A stretch of 64,000 nt of DNA from Eulemur rufifrons (Eukaryota > Chordata > Mammalia > Primates > Lemuridae): assembly GCF_041146395.1 (NCBI RefSeq), contig NC_090990.1, forward strand, positions 45,270,001 to 45,334,000, read 5' to 3'. A program made the translations under genes and the position numbers. Under the pieces are notes generated by a model that ran no database searches, was not told where the DNA came from, and was given only the letters and a program-made list of their open reading frames with translations. This document shows positions 46,886 to 59,855 of this stretch, piece after piece. Position 1 is the first letter of the stretch, and every line of letters starts with the position of its first letter.

Positions 46886-49254
46886 AGTAGTAATAATCAT
46901 GTGATTTTTTAATATAAGGAGAAGGCAGAGAAGAAAACTGAAATAACCAACTCCATGGAAAGGGGCCCGGTACATGCCGTGCCCTCAACAGATGTGAGTA
47001 ATGATGGTGATAGTGACATTGGGGATGACCTCGGAGAGGATGATGAAGATGGCAGTGATGAATGGAGCTCATGATGGCTGTGGTTGGGGGTTTGAAAAGA
47101 GCCTTCACTATACTTCTTACCAACTGTAAGTGGTGGAATACATCCTTCTTATTCACAACTTACGAAATGAATGAATGAAGAAAAAAGAGCTTCTAACTAT
47201 CCTGGCACATATTTGTGAACAATTTATTTTTACCCCTAGACATCAGGAATCTCTATTTCTTTCAAGAGGCTGACAAAAAGTTCTCTGTCGAGTTAGGAAA
47301 ATCTCAAAATCAAACAGCCAATTTTTTTTTTCTCCCTGAGAAGTTCTGAGGAAGAAAATAGGTCAGCATAACTAAAGCAGTATTTTCAACCTGACAAATT
47401 GGTCTCTTTGTGTTCTTTGGCTGTACTCAATGACAGAAATTTAAGAACAGTGTTCAAATGAAAGAAGTTACAATCTGCCCATGTCAAGTTTGGGGCTTGG
47501 CTTGGTTCTGTATCATATTTAAGGAGTAACATTGGCCCAACAAAACATCTTCAGAGGTTGATTGACCCAGATAGGAAAGGGCTGGAAACTAGAATACATA
47601 AAGAATGGTGAAAAACTGAAAAATTGCCACCTGTAAAAAAAGAGGAGGGTGTAAAAAAAAAAAACCAACTATCCTTTTTACATATTTAAAAGAGTGTCAC
47701 ATGGAGGAAAGAGGAGACTGAGTCTATGTGTCTCCAGAAGGCAGTTCTAGGACCAGTGCATGGAAATTTCAGGGAGCAGATTTAGGGTCATAAGGAAAAA
47801 CTTGCTAAGGGAGCTGCTCAACCATGCATCTAAAGGTAGGAAGAAGGTTATGATTAATAGTCACTGTGCTCCTTAAATTTTTTTGCATTTCCAAGTTTTT
47901 TCTCTAAAGAATTATAATTCATGTTAGAATTAGGGAAGAAAACAAATATACGCTATAACATAAATGGAAGAGAGTACTACCATTTGTTGAGGAGATATTA
48001 TATGTCTGGTATTTGACATATGTTATTGGATAAACCAGTAATAAAGTTGGTTAGGTGTACACATGAAATATGTTTTTTTCCTAATCACTGCCCCCAGGTA
48101 TGCCGTATAGAATACTCTTTCATCATCCTTTGTTAACTTCTGAGGTGACTGCTATGATTCTCTGGTCACTTTAAATTATTAAAAACTCAGTGCAGCACAA
48201 CATTAAACTCCAAACTTGTTAGCCAACCCCTTCCCCCTCCCAGTTTAGGCTTGACCCATGGCTCAGGGGATTGCAGGTGTGTGTACGTGGGGTGCGGTTC
48301 ATGCTTCCCCACCTTCATTCCTTGTTCTTCTCCTTCTCCTCTTGTTCTACTTCCTCAGGTGGAAGGGATTAGGGGAAATGGGGAAAAGCATTTATATTTA
48401 ACTGAGTCTGCGATTGTATCTTTTCCTCAGTGTAGCTGAGCCTCAGACTAATATAAATTGGTCTGTGTGACAAGTGTCCCGACAAAGGCTCTCTTGTAGG
48501 GCTCATGTGTGAGTTCTAGCCTCACAGTTCGTAATTGTGCTATTCCATTCTTACTCTCATTCTTTCCCCCATAAAATACACCTACAACAACCCCATCAAC
48601 AATATACTTCAGCCCTTCGTGGCCAGGGTTGCCTGTCTGTGTGGAGTTGCTCTTTGGGGTAACACCAGCAATATGATTTAATCCAAGTCACCTTCTCTGG
48701 AGTCTGTTCCTCCAGAAGAAAATTACCCATCCTTACCACATTAAGTAGTAGGCATGATCTGGTTTGGAATCCCCCCTCTCCCTCTACCTTCTCCCTCAAC
48801 CCTCTTTTTTCTTGCTCAAAGAGGCAGTGGGCAGATCAGAATCTACTGCATGAGCAGTTGTCTAACTGGGGAATGAGATGCAGGTCTTTCCTTCTTGGAG
48901 GTATTCCTATTCTTTAGCATTAATTCTCCTGGGGACTCCCTCATTGGCTCTGGGATGAGGGGGAAGAAGTAGCAGCCCTCCCCCTAATAGGTCAACTACT
49001 GATGACTCATGATACTTGATTCTTCCTTCTGTCATTGTCCTTCTTAAATTCTGGGGGAAGAGGTAGCTCACTGGTCATAATTGGTAGGAGAGGTGTTTGT
49101 CCACTTCTTACAGAGCCCTGGGAGAGGCTCAGTTGTCGACAGCTTTTTGGCTGCCCTTACGCTATAGTGTTGGATATTTAAGGCCTATTTTTCTCTGTTT
49201 GGAGGCCTACTCTCCAGTTTTAGAGTCACAGGAAAATAATTCCACTTACTATCC
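46886..49254. other. Single-copy DNA, nothing assigned
   Basis: Open stretches at 46884-47156 (minus) and 48251-48439 (plus) show no similarity. A12 run at 47661-47672. Confidence 0.45.
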
Positions 49255-49440
49255 AAGACATATACATGCTCCCATTTAATCCTAATGAAAAAAATTATGA
49301 AGAAATATTATTGCCATTTTATTGTCAAGGTTATTGAGACTCTAAAAGGCTAAGAAAGTAACTAATGTTGTGCAAACTAAAGGGAAAATCAGGGAGTGAA
49401 AAGCTTGGCTGACTTCAAAGTTTATTCTTTGTCCACTGTA
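49255..49440 (-). mobile_element. MIR SINE
   Basis: Antisense MIR: tcccatttaatcctaatgaa, attattgccattttattgtc, ggctaagaaagtaactaatg. Confidence 0.65.
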
Positions 49441-49449
49441 CCAGTGGCA

Positions 49450-49655
49450 GCCACCTGTGTAGCAAAGTTTAAGAACATGGCCTTGGCTGAAAGCCCAGTT
49501 TTTACCATGGCCAGTTATCTCCTTTGAGACTTTAGTTCCTCCCTCTTCAAAATGAGGATAAGTATAGTGTCCACCCTCAGGACTTTGGGAGGATTGAATG
49601 TGAAAATACATCTTAAGTGCTCAGCTTGAAGCCTACACTTTATAAGTGCCCATGA
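49450..49655 (+). mobile_element. MIR SINE
   Basis: Sense MIR: gtttaagaacatggccttgg, agttcctccctcttcaaaat, gaggataagtatagtgtcca, ttaagtgctcagcttgaag. Confidence 0.6.
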
Positions 49656-51119
49656 GCAGATGCAGGCAGACAGCATAACTGGAGGTACCACAGAAAAGTG
49701 TTTCAATAGGTGGGGACCCTGCTCCCATAACACTCTACCTATGCAAAGGGGAGAGGAACAGGGATCATCCAAACAACTTCCTGCTTATAAAGGCAGGACT
49801 CTCCAAGTTCAGCCTCCAGTTTCAGATGTTTCTGTAGGGCTCAGGAATGTTGTGGTGGTTCCTGTAAAGCCACTAACAAGAGTAGGAAATAAGCCTCATA
49901 GCCATCCTAGATTTGTGTCTCCTTGGAGGTTATAGCTATTGCTGTAGTTTTGTTAAAAATAGTAGTGATCTACATGGTAATGACAATAATAATAAACACA
50001 GACAATTATACCCAGAGCTACTCACAAATAATGGACTTCCTCTCCCTGGAAAAGGTTCATTTGAAGGATAGGTAGCCATCTTTCAGCTACCTGGCAAAGG
50101 ATTCCAGCACTGGGTTAAAGGTTGGAGAGATGACCTGTAGGTTTCAGTTCAATCCTAAATTTCTCTCGGTCTGTGAGTGACTCGAGTTTGTTGCATGGAT
50201 CCAAGTCTTCCTTCTTGACTTAAACTACTCCATGCTATTTCCATTTTGAGCCAGCAATGTACCCCATCCCCAAGGGTGTCCAGTCTGTCTGCACCACTGA
50301 ATGGTAATGCTGACAAAGAAGAAAAACAGAGCTTGTTCTTTGAGCCAAGCATACCACATTTGTTTTTCCCTTCCCCAAATATGCAGACAGTTTATTTAGA
50401 GAGCCCAATGGCTCAGCTCTTGTTCTATATTATTCCTAGTGGATGTGTTTGCTCACATCCATGAGTTGACACTGTGAGGGAGCTGTGGGATTATTCCCTA
50501 CCTGTATTTTTCCAGTTCCTATTTAGTACAGATGCAAACCAGGTTTCTGGTAGTGTGGCATAATCTCATCAGAGTGATCGATTCTGTTCCAGAACCAATG
50601 GGCATTCAACCTTGCCTAAAAGAAGAGCTCATTGGAAACCTCTGGATTCCCATATCTCTATTTCTTACCAAAAGAAACACTGTGAGGCCAGACTCACACA
50701 GCTTCATTTCTTTGAGTGTACAAAGACTTTTTGGGTTAGGTTAGCATAAACTGCTGAGTGAACAACTGCATCTGTGAAAGTTAATGTCCTGTACCTTAGC
50801 CCAGATGAATAAATCCATCTCTTTATTGGCACCATGAAGACTTTCCATTTTTTGAACATTTAAAGTTCTTTTTTATGTGCTGGTAGAATTTTTCAGCCAA
50901 GACCACCTGATTTCTGAAACAGAGTTTTTGTGTGTTCCCAGTTAAATAGAAAAGGCAAAGATGAAAAATTAAAATAATCAAGAGAAATGAAAAAAAAGAG
51001 AGAGAGAGAAAAAGCCAACCAACCACACTGAAGACCATTAAATCCATTTCGTTATGGATGAAATTTCCTCAAACACAGAAAAAGCCAAGAAGTTGGAAGC
51101 TTGGTTTATTTTTTCTTTT
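49656..51119. other. Single-copy DNA, nothing assigned
   Basis: No coding or repeat signal recognised. Confidence 0.45.
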
Positions 51120-51430
51120 TTAAATATTACTTTCTTTCAATTTATTTTTATATTGGTAGATGATGTGAGACTCATTACATTTTATAGGCCTGAACAAAAT
51201 CTTACAATTTCTTACTAATATTATGCAATGACATAATGCCATTTGTAGAGGTGTCGCATAAAGCAATTGACTTTTACTGGCTTCTTATGGCAGCATTTGC
51301 CATTTTATATTCTGTTTTATGTAAGCGTTTTCCAAATTTATCGACCTCACAGGATTTCTCAAGTTGCTTAATTATGGTAGGAAGAAGATATCTCCGTGGC
51401 CTGACACAAGAGCCTATTAAAACCCCTTTT
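51120..51430. other. Candidate conserved non-coding element
   Basis: Repeat-free AT-rich block with gcataaagcaattgactt and ttgcttaattatggtagg; unlike its neighbours it has no repeat texture. Inference only. Confidence 0.35.
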
Positions 51431-51464
51431 AAAAAGGGAATACAAGAAGTGGGGAGGTGAACGC

Positions 51465-51710
51465 AGCTAGCATTTAATGCATGCCTACCATGGGGCAGAT
51501 GCTGGAATGTAGGGATAAAAGAAAGGGCACCGATGATGTGCCTGGAACCACCTTCACAATACTCTGCAAAACATATTTATTTTCCTAATTTTGTGGATGA
51601 GCAAACTGGGGCTCGGTTGTTATGCTCAACATCACAGTAACTATTTAGTAAGTGGAGGCACCAGGATACCCAGTCAGGTGTGGCATGAAGTCCATGCTAT
51701 TAGAACCACA
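51465..51710 (-). mobile_element. MIR SINE
   Basis: Antisense MIR: cagctagcatttaatgcatg, cctaccatggggcagatgct, tgtggatgagcaaactgggg, ttagtaagtggaggcaccag. Confidence 0.75.
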
Positions 51711-53655
51711 AAGGACAGCAATGCTCACACCATGGTGGACCAGCCTCTCAGGGAACTCTTTGAAAGAAGGTAAGTTCTCATTTTGAGAATTTCTACCCAG
51801 TGGATAAAAGCTCAGGAGGACCTACCCCGTGGATTAAAATATGGAAAATTTTGTTTATCTCCATGATTCTTGTTCATCTGGTTCTGAAGTTTAATTAAAA
51901 CAGCTCTGGATCACACCAAGGAAATGAGATACACTTTGTAGAACATTATTTTAAAAATTTATGCAAAATGTGAAGACTTTCATTTCAGCTCCCCAAATCC
52001 TGATATTCCACTCACATGTCACTGAGTTCCACCTCTGAGGAATCTGTCTTTCTCTTTTCACTTGGTGCTGCAACCTCCACATCTGGGTCAAGCAGCAATT
52101 CTTAAATGAGAGAGAGAGGAACAGCAGGGATACTGGTAGGAAAAGGAGTCCCAGTCATACTGAATAATAATAACGCTCTAACAGAGATTTTTCTAACCAA
52201 CCTTTTATTTTCATACTGGAGGAATTTGAGGCCTTGAAAGGGATTTGAGGTCCTGAAAGGGAAATTGAAAACTTATATGAAGTTTTGGTTTATAATATTT
52301 CATTGATCCATCCTCATCAGTTGGAAGTAGTGCTTGGCCATGGGAGAAAAGTATATATAGTTACAAATTGATGGTCAAGTTGCCACCTGCCATTTCTTGG
52401 GGAGGGCCATGGTCCCTCCACACTCTGAGCTTACCACTCTCACATCACACCACACCCAAATGGCTCAAGCCAGTTGCCAGAGATCAGAACCTAGAGGCAT
52501 CTCTCTTGCCTAGCAGACAGGCTCTCCACCCCCTTTCCACTTTCCACATGCTACCTTTAAAGGACAATCCCTTATATGCTGGTCATTGCCATGCATTCTT
52601 TCTTTCTCTCTTTCTGACTCTTCATTCCTGCCTCCTGTGACCTGGGGACAGAGAACTGGCCCTCCAGACTTCCTGAACTCTCCCTACCCAGGATCAGTAA
52701 GTAAAAACCTTTGAATTTATTTCCCATTGTAGCAGTACATTGAATTTGTACCTTTCATCTGAAGACCCAGGGCCTGCCTGAGGCCGGGTTTTCCCCAGGG
52801 TGCTGGGGAGAGCACAAAGTTGGGCTCCCAGTGCCAGAGCGATGGTCAGGCAGGCATAGACCAGATGTGAGTCAGACAAGAGCTACAAGGGTATCTAGTA
52901 TAAACAAGTTTCCTCTGTGAAGACTCCCTGGTGACAGGTCAGACAATTAGGCATGAGATCATCCTCCAGGCAAAAAGTGTATCCCACGGCACACTGTAAA
53001 CACCCACATCCAAACTCCCCATCATTCCCTATTAGGGCAGGGTTTCCAGCTGCTATGGTACTGGAATCTCAATTTAAAATAGGAAGATTCTTATATTTTT
53101 GGACAGATACTTGCTGTAATATAATCTGAGTCCCTGTGATTAGATAATTCTGAAAATTGGGGGAAGGAAAGAGAAAAGGAAGAGAAGTGATTTAGATGAG
53201 AGGAGTACAGGTGGTAGGGATTGAACAGGGATTCCTTTAATTAGGAGCCAGGAAACAAATGGTAAGAATACAGAGAAAGCTATCCTTGATGTGGACATCA
53301 GACAAATAACCTTCCCACCTACATTGCTGGACACAGTTAGCACCAGTCAGTGTGAATTGACAAGATAGAGAGGGATGCTAGTGACCTTAATGGAGACAGG
53401 GCCATGAAGGAAGAATCCAGCTCCCTGACCAATGTGGAGACAAATAGAACTGGTTTTGTGGTTTCCCTGTGAATGGTGCAGTAGTGACATACAAACATCA
53501 TCCCACAGGTTGTGGTACTTGCTCTGTTTTTGTCCTTCTTTTCTATTGTGAGCAACAGGAGGAGAGCCGTGTCATCCCCTGTGTTTCCCCAGCCAAATAT
53601 TAGAGCTTCTTGTGGGACAGCGGGCACTTGGAAAAAGTTTGTTGAATGAGTCAGT
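51711..53655. other. Single-copy DNA, nothing assigned
   Basis: No coding or repeat family recognised; 53155-53185 is purine-rich. Confidence 0.45.
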
Positions 53656-54217
53656 CAATATATGAAGTAATTTGTCCAAATTAACACAGCGAGTTTAATG
53701 ACTTGACTAGGATCCAGAACCAGGGCCCCAGATCCAAGTCCAGTGGTTCTTCCAAATGTTCTCTGTCTTCACATTGGCACAGAAGGATGGATAAATAAAA
53801 TAGATAAAGGACAGAGCTACTTTGATTGAAGGAGGGGTTACATAGAGCACTTTTTAATTCTAAGTACCGATTCTGCCCAAGAAACAAGGCTATTCCTCTA
53901 AGTGAGAAACTCTGGCTTCCAGGAAGTGTAACTGTTTCAGCACTGAATATCTGTATTCAATTTACGTTGACCAAGCAGAGACTGCATTATAATATTGAAG
54001 ACTGAGGGTACTTGTGGCTTTGAGATCAATGATTTGAGTTTTTCTTCTTCTAGGATGAGGTTATCTCATTATGAACACGTGGCTACAGAGCTGTGGTCAT
54101 ATCTAAGTGCTTCCAATATCAGCCAGGAGAAGGGAACTTTCCCTGAATATTACAGCAGTGCCAACCAGCCACTATGTCAACTCCTAGTGATGGAAAGAAC
54201 ATTGAAGACTATCTAGT

Positions 54218-54792
54218 CTAGCAGTTTTCAATGGAGGGGCATTTTGCCCCCAAAGGCAATTTGGCAATCTTTGGAGACATTTTTGCTTGACAACCAGTGT
54301 ATCTTAATTTGGGCTACTGCAACAATGTACCATAGACTAGGTGGCTCACACAATAAAAGTTTATATCTCACCGTTCTGGAGGCTGGAAAAAAATTCAAGA
54401 TCAGAGTACAAGCATGGCTGGGTTCTGGTGAGGGCCTTCTTTTTGGTTTGCAGATGATCGTCTTCTTGCTGTGTCTTTTCACGGCAGAGAGCAGAGAGAG
54501 AGGAAGCAAGCTCTCTTCTGTCTCTTCTTAGAAGAGCCCTAATCCCATCCTGAGGGCTCCACCCTCATGGCCTAATTATCTCCCAAAGACCTCATCTCTA
54601 AACACCATGATGTTGAGGATTAGGATTTCAGCATATAAATTTTGGGGGAATACAAACATCCATAGCATAGAGGGTGCCCCTGGCATATAATGGGTAGAGG
54701 TCAAGGATGCTACTTAGTATCCCACCATGCACAGAACAGCCCCCCACTACAAAGAATTATATGGCCCAAGATGTCAGTAGAATTGTTGTCAA
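54218..54792 (+). mobile_element. MER20 (hAT-Charlie) split by an LTR
   Basis: Left part 54218-54298: gcagttttcaatggaggggc, attttgcccccaaaggcaat, ttggagacatttttgcttga. Right part from about 54671: ctggcatataatgggtagag, gatgctacttagtatcccac, cagaacagccccccactaca, agaattatatggcccaagat. Together they are one MER20 in sense. A non-autonomous DNA element with no coding sequence. Confidence 0.9.
54299..54670 (-). mobile_element. MLT1-type MaLR LTR inside MER20
   Basis: Antisense LTR: gctactgcaacaatgtacca, gtttatatctcaccgttctg, cttgctgtgtcttttcacgg, cctaattatctcccaaagac, aggattaggatttcagcata. Its position between the two MER20 halves dates it after the MER20. Confidence 0.85.
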
Positions 54793-54929
54793 AAAAACAT
54801 GATCTAGTCCATATTTTGCCCAAAGTAGAATTATACAGTGACTCTGATAGGGAATTTTTCAGCCTTGGGTTGAATATGTTTAGAGATCTAGTACTAGCTC
54901 ACTGTTTCACTGGCAGCTTGTTCCATTAC

Positions 54930-55160
54930 TGAATAAATCCTAGCTTAGTTGCTTGTTCTTGGTGCCCCCAGAATGCTTGTTCTCACATTGCTTCATAATT
55001 ATTTTATTGTGTGTGTCTCATCTATTCCAGGATGGACTCCTTAAGGGGATGAGCCTATTTCAAATTCATCTTTGCATTCCCAGTCTGGTAACATAGTGGT
55101 AGGTACCAAAAAGATTACTTAATAAAAATTCAGTGAATAAACAAATGAATGAAAAATTAG
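54930..55160 (+). mobile_element. L2 LINE 3' end
   Basis: tattccaggatggactcctt, tttgcattcccagtctggta and aaattcagtgaataaacaaa, then atgaatga. Confidence 0.6.
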
Positions 55161-55775
55161 AGGTCTTGCATTTCAAGTTACACATTATTTCAGGACTAGA
55201 AATCTCACACTTAGGTTCAACTCTATCCAATTCCAGTTTTTCTCTTGGACTAGAGATGGGAGGACAGATCCCATGTTGCCTCTGACTCTACCTTGCCCTT
55301 TGCCCCTAAGCTGTCCTTGTGAGTTTAGGAAACTATACATACTCTTACTTAGAACTTCTTTTTTTTTCCTTTGGAAATAAAACTTCCTATAGAGGTGCCA
55401 ATACTGGGAGCAAATGGAAAATATTTTATAATCAACAAGTTTAATTTGCTGAGTGCTTTGCATTAAAATCATTGAAGTGAGTTGGGCTGGCCAATTCCCA
55501 AACTCCATTGCCAAACTGAGAAAGAAGCACCTTCTCAATTTTGCTTTAAATGACCATGAGCCACTGGACCACTGATCTTAGACCAATATTGGAAGGAAGG
55601 ATAGAGCATGGAACCAATTCTCCCATGGTATTGAGAAGGCCATAGTAACTGACCACACTTTTCCAACTTGAGTTTAAAGCATGCAAATAATAATGTAATT
55701 CACATTTATAAAGAGCTTATGCACCTGTCCCACCTTTTAAAAAGAAAATGTGGGAAGAAACAATCTGTTGCTTTT
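55161..55775. other. Single-copy DNA, nothing assigned
   Basis: No coding or repeat signal recognised. Confidence 0.45.
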
Positions 55776-56165
55776 TTAAAAAAAATTTCAGAATATTATG
55801 GGGCTACAAACATTTTGGTTACATGGGTTGCTTTTATACTGCTTGAGTCAAAGTTATAAGTGTGACCATCACCCAGATAGTGTACACTATACCCGTTAGG
55901 TATGATTTCATCCATCCCCACCTCTCCCCTCCCACCTGCATGATTTCCATTGAGTTTTACTTCCATCTGTGCACATGAGTGCTGATAGGTTAGTTCCAAT
56001 CTGATAGCGAGTACATGCCATGTTTGTTTTTCCATTCTTGCAATACTTGGCTTAGGAAAATGGTCTCCAGTTCCATCCAGACTGTTGCAAAAGGTATTAA
56101 TTCATTTTTTATGGCTGAGTAGTTCTCCATGGTGTACATATACTACATTTTATTAATCCACTCAT
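55776..56165 (-). mobile_element. L1 3' end (antisense)
   Basis: Antisense L1 3'UTR and ORF2 end: tgaccatcacccagatagtg, gttccaatctgatagcgagt, aatggtctccagttccatcc, ggctgagtagttctccatgg, tttattaatccactcatg. 5' truncated. Confidence 0.85.
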
Positions 56166-56369
56166 GAAAATTTGTTATATTAAAACACTAATATATTGTG
56201 GTATCGATGGAACGTTGCCATGCTCTTTTCAGATAAAACTGTCTTCAAAGAAACTCTGCATTCATGATGAGGTGCTCAAAACTATACTTCTAGTACATTC
56301 TCTCACTGACGTTTGTAAGCAAAGTTGGTGGAAAATTTGATACACTCAAACACACCTTATCCATTTTAA

Positions 56370-56680
56370 TTTCATAACACATCCTTTTCATTTTCCTGGA
56401 ATTTTCTTTTACCCTCTCATTTATTCTTCAAACACTCTTACTCATTCTTCAGGGCTCAACTCGAATGTTACTTTCTCTTTGAAGATATTTTGACCCTGCC
56501 CCCAGGCAGTGGCTCCTTTTTCTGTCTTTCACCTATTTAGATTCATTTACTTTTCAAACTATATTGCAACTAGCTGCTTATATGCCCTTCTTCCCTGATA
56601 GAGATCACTTAGGGGTAGGGATCAGATCTTATCTTCCACTCCCCCCTTGGCATCATTTCTACAGAAATAACTTGCAACAA
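56370..56680 (+). mobile_element. L2 LINE 3' region
   Basis: actcattcttcagggctcaa, ctcgaatgttactttctctt, tagagatcacttaggggtag, cttggcatcatttctacag. Confidence 0.7.
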
Positions 56681-56889
56681 ATTAACCTCCTAATTGGGCC
56701 ATTGTGAGAAACTCCTTTCTCAATATTCCCAAGACCCTCTGATCATATTTATTTCTTGATTTTTTTCTTGATTTGCTTTTTGTGATTAATCAATTTTTAT
56801 TTGATCAATACATACTTATTAAGGCTTTAGTGTGTACAAGGCTTTGAGTTTCATTATATAAATAACACAAAAAAGTGTAGGAAAAGGAC

Positions 56890-57055
56890 TGAAATATATG
56901 GAACACGTACTCTATGCCAAGCACCATGCTAGCATTTAGTAAATACCATCTTGTTTAATTCCTGATGCACCCTGTGAAGTACTATTGATTCTATTTTGCA
57001 GTTCAGGAAACTAAGGTCCATATATTTAAATCACTTGCTAAAGGTCACACAAGAT
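56890..57055 (-). mobile_element. MIR SINE
   Basis: Antisense MIR: acgtactctatgccaagcac, tttaattcctgatgcaccct, tctattttgcagttcaggaa. Confidence 0.75.
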
Positions 57056-57109
57056 GATCCTTTTACATTTTATGGAAATTCTTCATCTAATGAAGACAAT
57101 ATAACATGG

Positions 57110-57135
57110 GCATACACACACACACACACACACAT
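57110..57135. repeat. (CA)n microsatellite
   Basis: Alternating CA run preceded by CATA. Confidence 0.9.
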
Positions 57136-57174
57136 TTTTGGCACAGAGTTATATCTCATGTGCCAAAGCTATAG

Positions 57175-57265
57175 CAGAGTGAAACAAACAGAAGTTCCAA
57201 GTCCTGGATCATGGCTCTGTAACCCAATAGCTGTGTGACTTCAAACACTGGATAAAATCTGGTTC
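57175..57265 (+). mobile_element. MIR SINE fragment
   Basis: catggctctgtaacccaata and gctgtgtgacttcaaacact: MIR sense core. Confidence 0.55.
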
Positions 57266-57724
57266 TGTCTCTACGTCCATTCTCTCCCCACATACATCCC
57301 TCCCTGTGCCTCCACCTGGGTTCTGCAAGGGTGGTCTACAAGGACTGAATTTCTCAGGCTCTTCTGCTGTCTGTCTCCTGATTGGGTTTGGGGAAGAGGA
57401 AGCATCAGAGAGAGGTAAAAATTTCATTGTTTTTCTTCACCTTCCCCTTACTCACTGCTAGGTCAGAGCTGGAAAGCTCTTTGTTCTTCAGGGCTGGGCG
57501 AGGGAGTGTGGCTGTCTTACAGGTATAGCTTTCACCAGATTCCTGTAACAGCTTTCTCCCGTTATCCCTTTAGGCATAAGGATGCTCATGCTTCTTACAT
57601 AACAAATCTCCAGGAGCTTTCCTATCCCTGCCAACAAATCTACACAGACGATCTTCATTCAACTCTCTTCAAATAGAGATGGACTGTGTCATTTCTGTTG
57701 GGACAGGGACTGACTCACCCCAAG

Positions 57725-57840
57725 TGGTTCCTTTCATTTGTCTGAGCCTCAATTTTCTCATCTGTCAAATGGGGATAGAAACATGTCATTCAGGGGAATT
57801 TTGTGGGGAGAAGTATGTTAAAAATGCTCTGTAAATTTAA
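57725..57840 (+). mobile_element. MIR SINE fragment
   Basis: gagcctcaattttctcatct, gtcaaatggggatagaaaca: MIR sense 3' half. Confidence 0.65.
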
Positions 57841-58659
57841 AATTACTAATAAAACATTTGTAACATAAACTTATTTCTCAGTTTTATAGAGTTCATACTT
57901 TCATTTACCAAATGTCCACTGAGTAAGTATTATGACTAACACAGGATGCTAAATGCTGAGGAACTCTACTAGGCAGAGATTTAATTAGCCCCTTTAGGCT
58001 AAGTGAGGGAACAGGGATCTTAGTAGAAGAAACAAAATGACTTGGGCCTTAAAGAACAGTAAGATTTTGCTAAGTGAAGTTGGGGAAGGTGGGAATAAAA
58101 CATTAGGGGAGGGAAAATGTGTGAGGGATTTTCAAAGGTAGGGGAGAGAAGGGCATATTCAGCACAAGTAAACCATTTACACAGGAGAAGAAACTGGGAA
58201 TGCAGTAATTTTCAAGGTCTTTGTAAAGAATAATTGTATCCTCTAGGAGCCTGAATGAATATGAGGGAAATAAATCCCAATATATCTTAATATCTTTTTC
58301 CTACTATGGGATCTGTCCTGTAAAAATCTCTACATTGAAAAATAAGTGATCCAGCAGGATTTGCGTGTCTTCACAACATGATTCAATTGATTATGCTAAT
58401 AGATTTTGCAGCAGATTGGATATTAAAATGGCCAAGAAAGGATTTGATTGAAAATAGATAATTTAGACCAACTGGTACCTTTGTCAAAAAACATGCATTG
58501 AACTTTTACTATGTGATATGTTCTTGGGACCCAAGGAGATAAAAACAAAACAAAACCAAACAAAAAAACACACAGTTCATTTATGTGGGACCCTCCACAT
58601 GCCTTTTCTCCTGCCACTCCCTAGGGTCTAGCACCCAGCATAGGGTCTACAATATATTT
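57841..58659. other. Single-copy DNA left of the L1
   Basis: Nothing assigned; an A-rich CAAAA run at 58538-58571. The last 10-17 bases before 58660 should be the L1's 5' target duplication, but its partner is outside the window. Confidence 0.5.
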
Positions 58660-58668
58660 GGGGGGGAT

Positions 58669-58680
58669 CAAAGATGGCGG
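58669..58680 (+). promoter_or_regulatory. YY1-type site at the L1 5' terminus
   Basis: caaagatggcgg matches the YY1 core (AAGATGGCGG) placed 10-20 nt from the start, as in human L1, where it fixes the transcription start. Confidence 0.7.
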
Positions 58681-59272
58681 AGTGGTGGTGACGGCCTGAA
58701 TCTGCGCTCCCGGGAAGGAAGGCATCGATCCGGACCTGCCACAACGCTAGAAGACCGCTCCCACACAGGAACAGCGGTGTGAATCCACGGAGAATCAGCG
58801 TGGGACAAACAGAGCGAGTGAGGTCTGAGGTGAACGAAAATTGGGAACGCGGGACAGACACTAGCCAGCGGAGCGCGGGTCGGATACACCCGCCCCCAGC
58901 CGGGGTGGGTGCAGCCTCTCGGGAAAGCGGCTTGCCCTCCGCTCCCAATTGAACAGAGCCCTGACCCAGGCCAGCGCAGAATCACTGAGGGATACGTGGC
59001 GCATTGCAGACAGGAGGCTTTTTTGCGAAATTACCTTAGAACCTGGGGGATCTCAGCTGAGACAGCGCTTGGCGAGGAGGGACGGATCTGCCCCAGGGCG
59101 GAAAAACACAAAAGACTCCCAGACAGCAAATAGCGTCGTACCCCGTGCTGCCTGTTTCGGCAGTTCTCCAGCCGGTCACCCCCGGTGCGTGTCCTTCCTG
59201 GCCAGCCCCTGGGCAGTGGCGGTCTCTGCCTGCCGGGGAGCCGGTCCCCTCCAGCCCCGGAGCTCGGCAGGT

Positions 59273-59281
59273 GCCATCTTG
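59273..59281 (-). promoter_or_regulatory. YY1-type site, monomer 1
   Basis: gccatcttg, the reverse of CAAGATGGC. The same site recurs at 59466, 59661 and 59856 in monomers 2-4 and at 60281 in the first larger module. Confidence 0.65.
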
Positions 59282-59465
59282 AAAGCGAGGGCGAAACGGC
59301 TCGGGAGCCAAAAAGTGCCCAGCGGCTCTTTCTGCCCGTGCTGCCTTTTTTGGCGGTTCTCCAGCCGGTCACCCCTGGTGCGTGTCCTTGCTCGCCAGCC
59401 CCCGGGCAGTGGCGGTCTCTGCCTGCCGGGGAGCCGGTCCCCTCCAGCCCCGGAGCTCAGCAGGC

Positions 59466-59474
59466 GCCATCTTG
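59466..59474 (-). promoter_or_regulatory. YY1-type site, monomer 2
   Basis: gccatcttg, 193 nt after the first. Confidence 0.65.
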
Positions 59475-59660
59475 AAAGCGAAGGCAAAAACCGCTCGGGA
59501 GCCAAAAAGTGCCCAGCAGCTCTTTCTGCCCGTGCTGCCTTTTTCGGCGGTTCTCCAGCCGGTGACCCCCCGGTGCGCGTCCTTGCTCGCCAGCCCCTGG
59601 GCAGTGGCGGTCTCTGCCTGCCTGGGAGCCGGCCCCCTCCAGCCCCGGAGCTCGGCAGGC

Positions 59661-59669
59661 GCCATCTTG
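59661..59669 (-). promoter_or_regulatory. YY1-type site, monomer 3
   Basis: gccatcttg, 195 nt after the second. Confidence 0.65.
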
Positions 59670-59855
59670 AAAGCGAGGGCGAAACGGCTCGGGAGCCAAA
59701 AAGTGCCCAGCGGCTCTTTCTGCCCGTGCTGCCTTTTTCGGCGGTTCTCCAGCCGGTGACCCCCCCAGTGCGCGTCCTTGCTCGCCAGCCCCCGGGCAGT
59801 GGCGGTCTCTGCCTGCCGGGGAGCCGGTCTCCTCCAGCCCCGGAGCTCTGCAGGC

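Noticed and set aside
1..58659. tRNA, rRNA or snRNA genes
   Set aside because: No A/B-box pair with cloverleaf and no snRNA core was recognised outside SINEs by eye.
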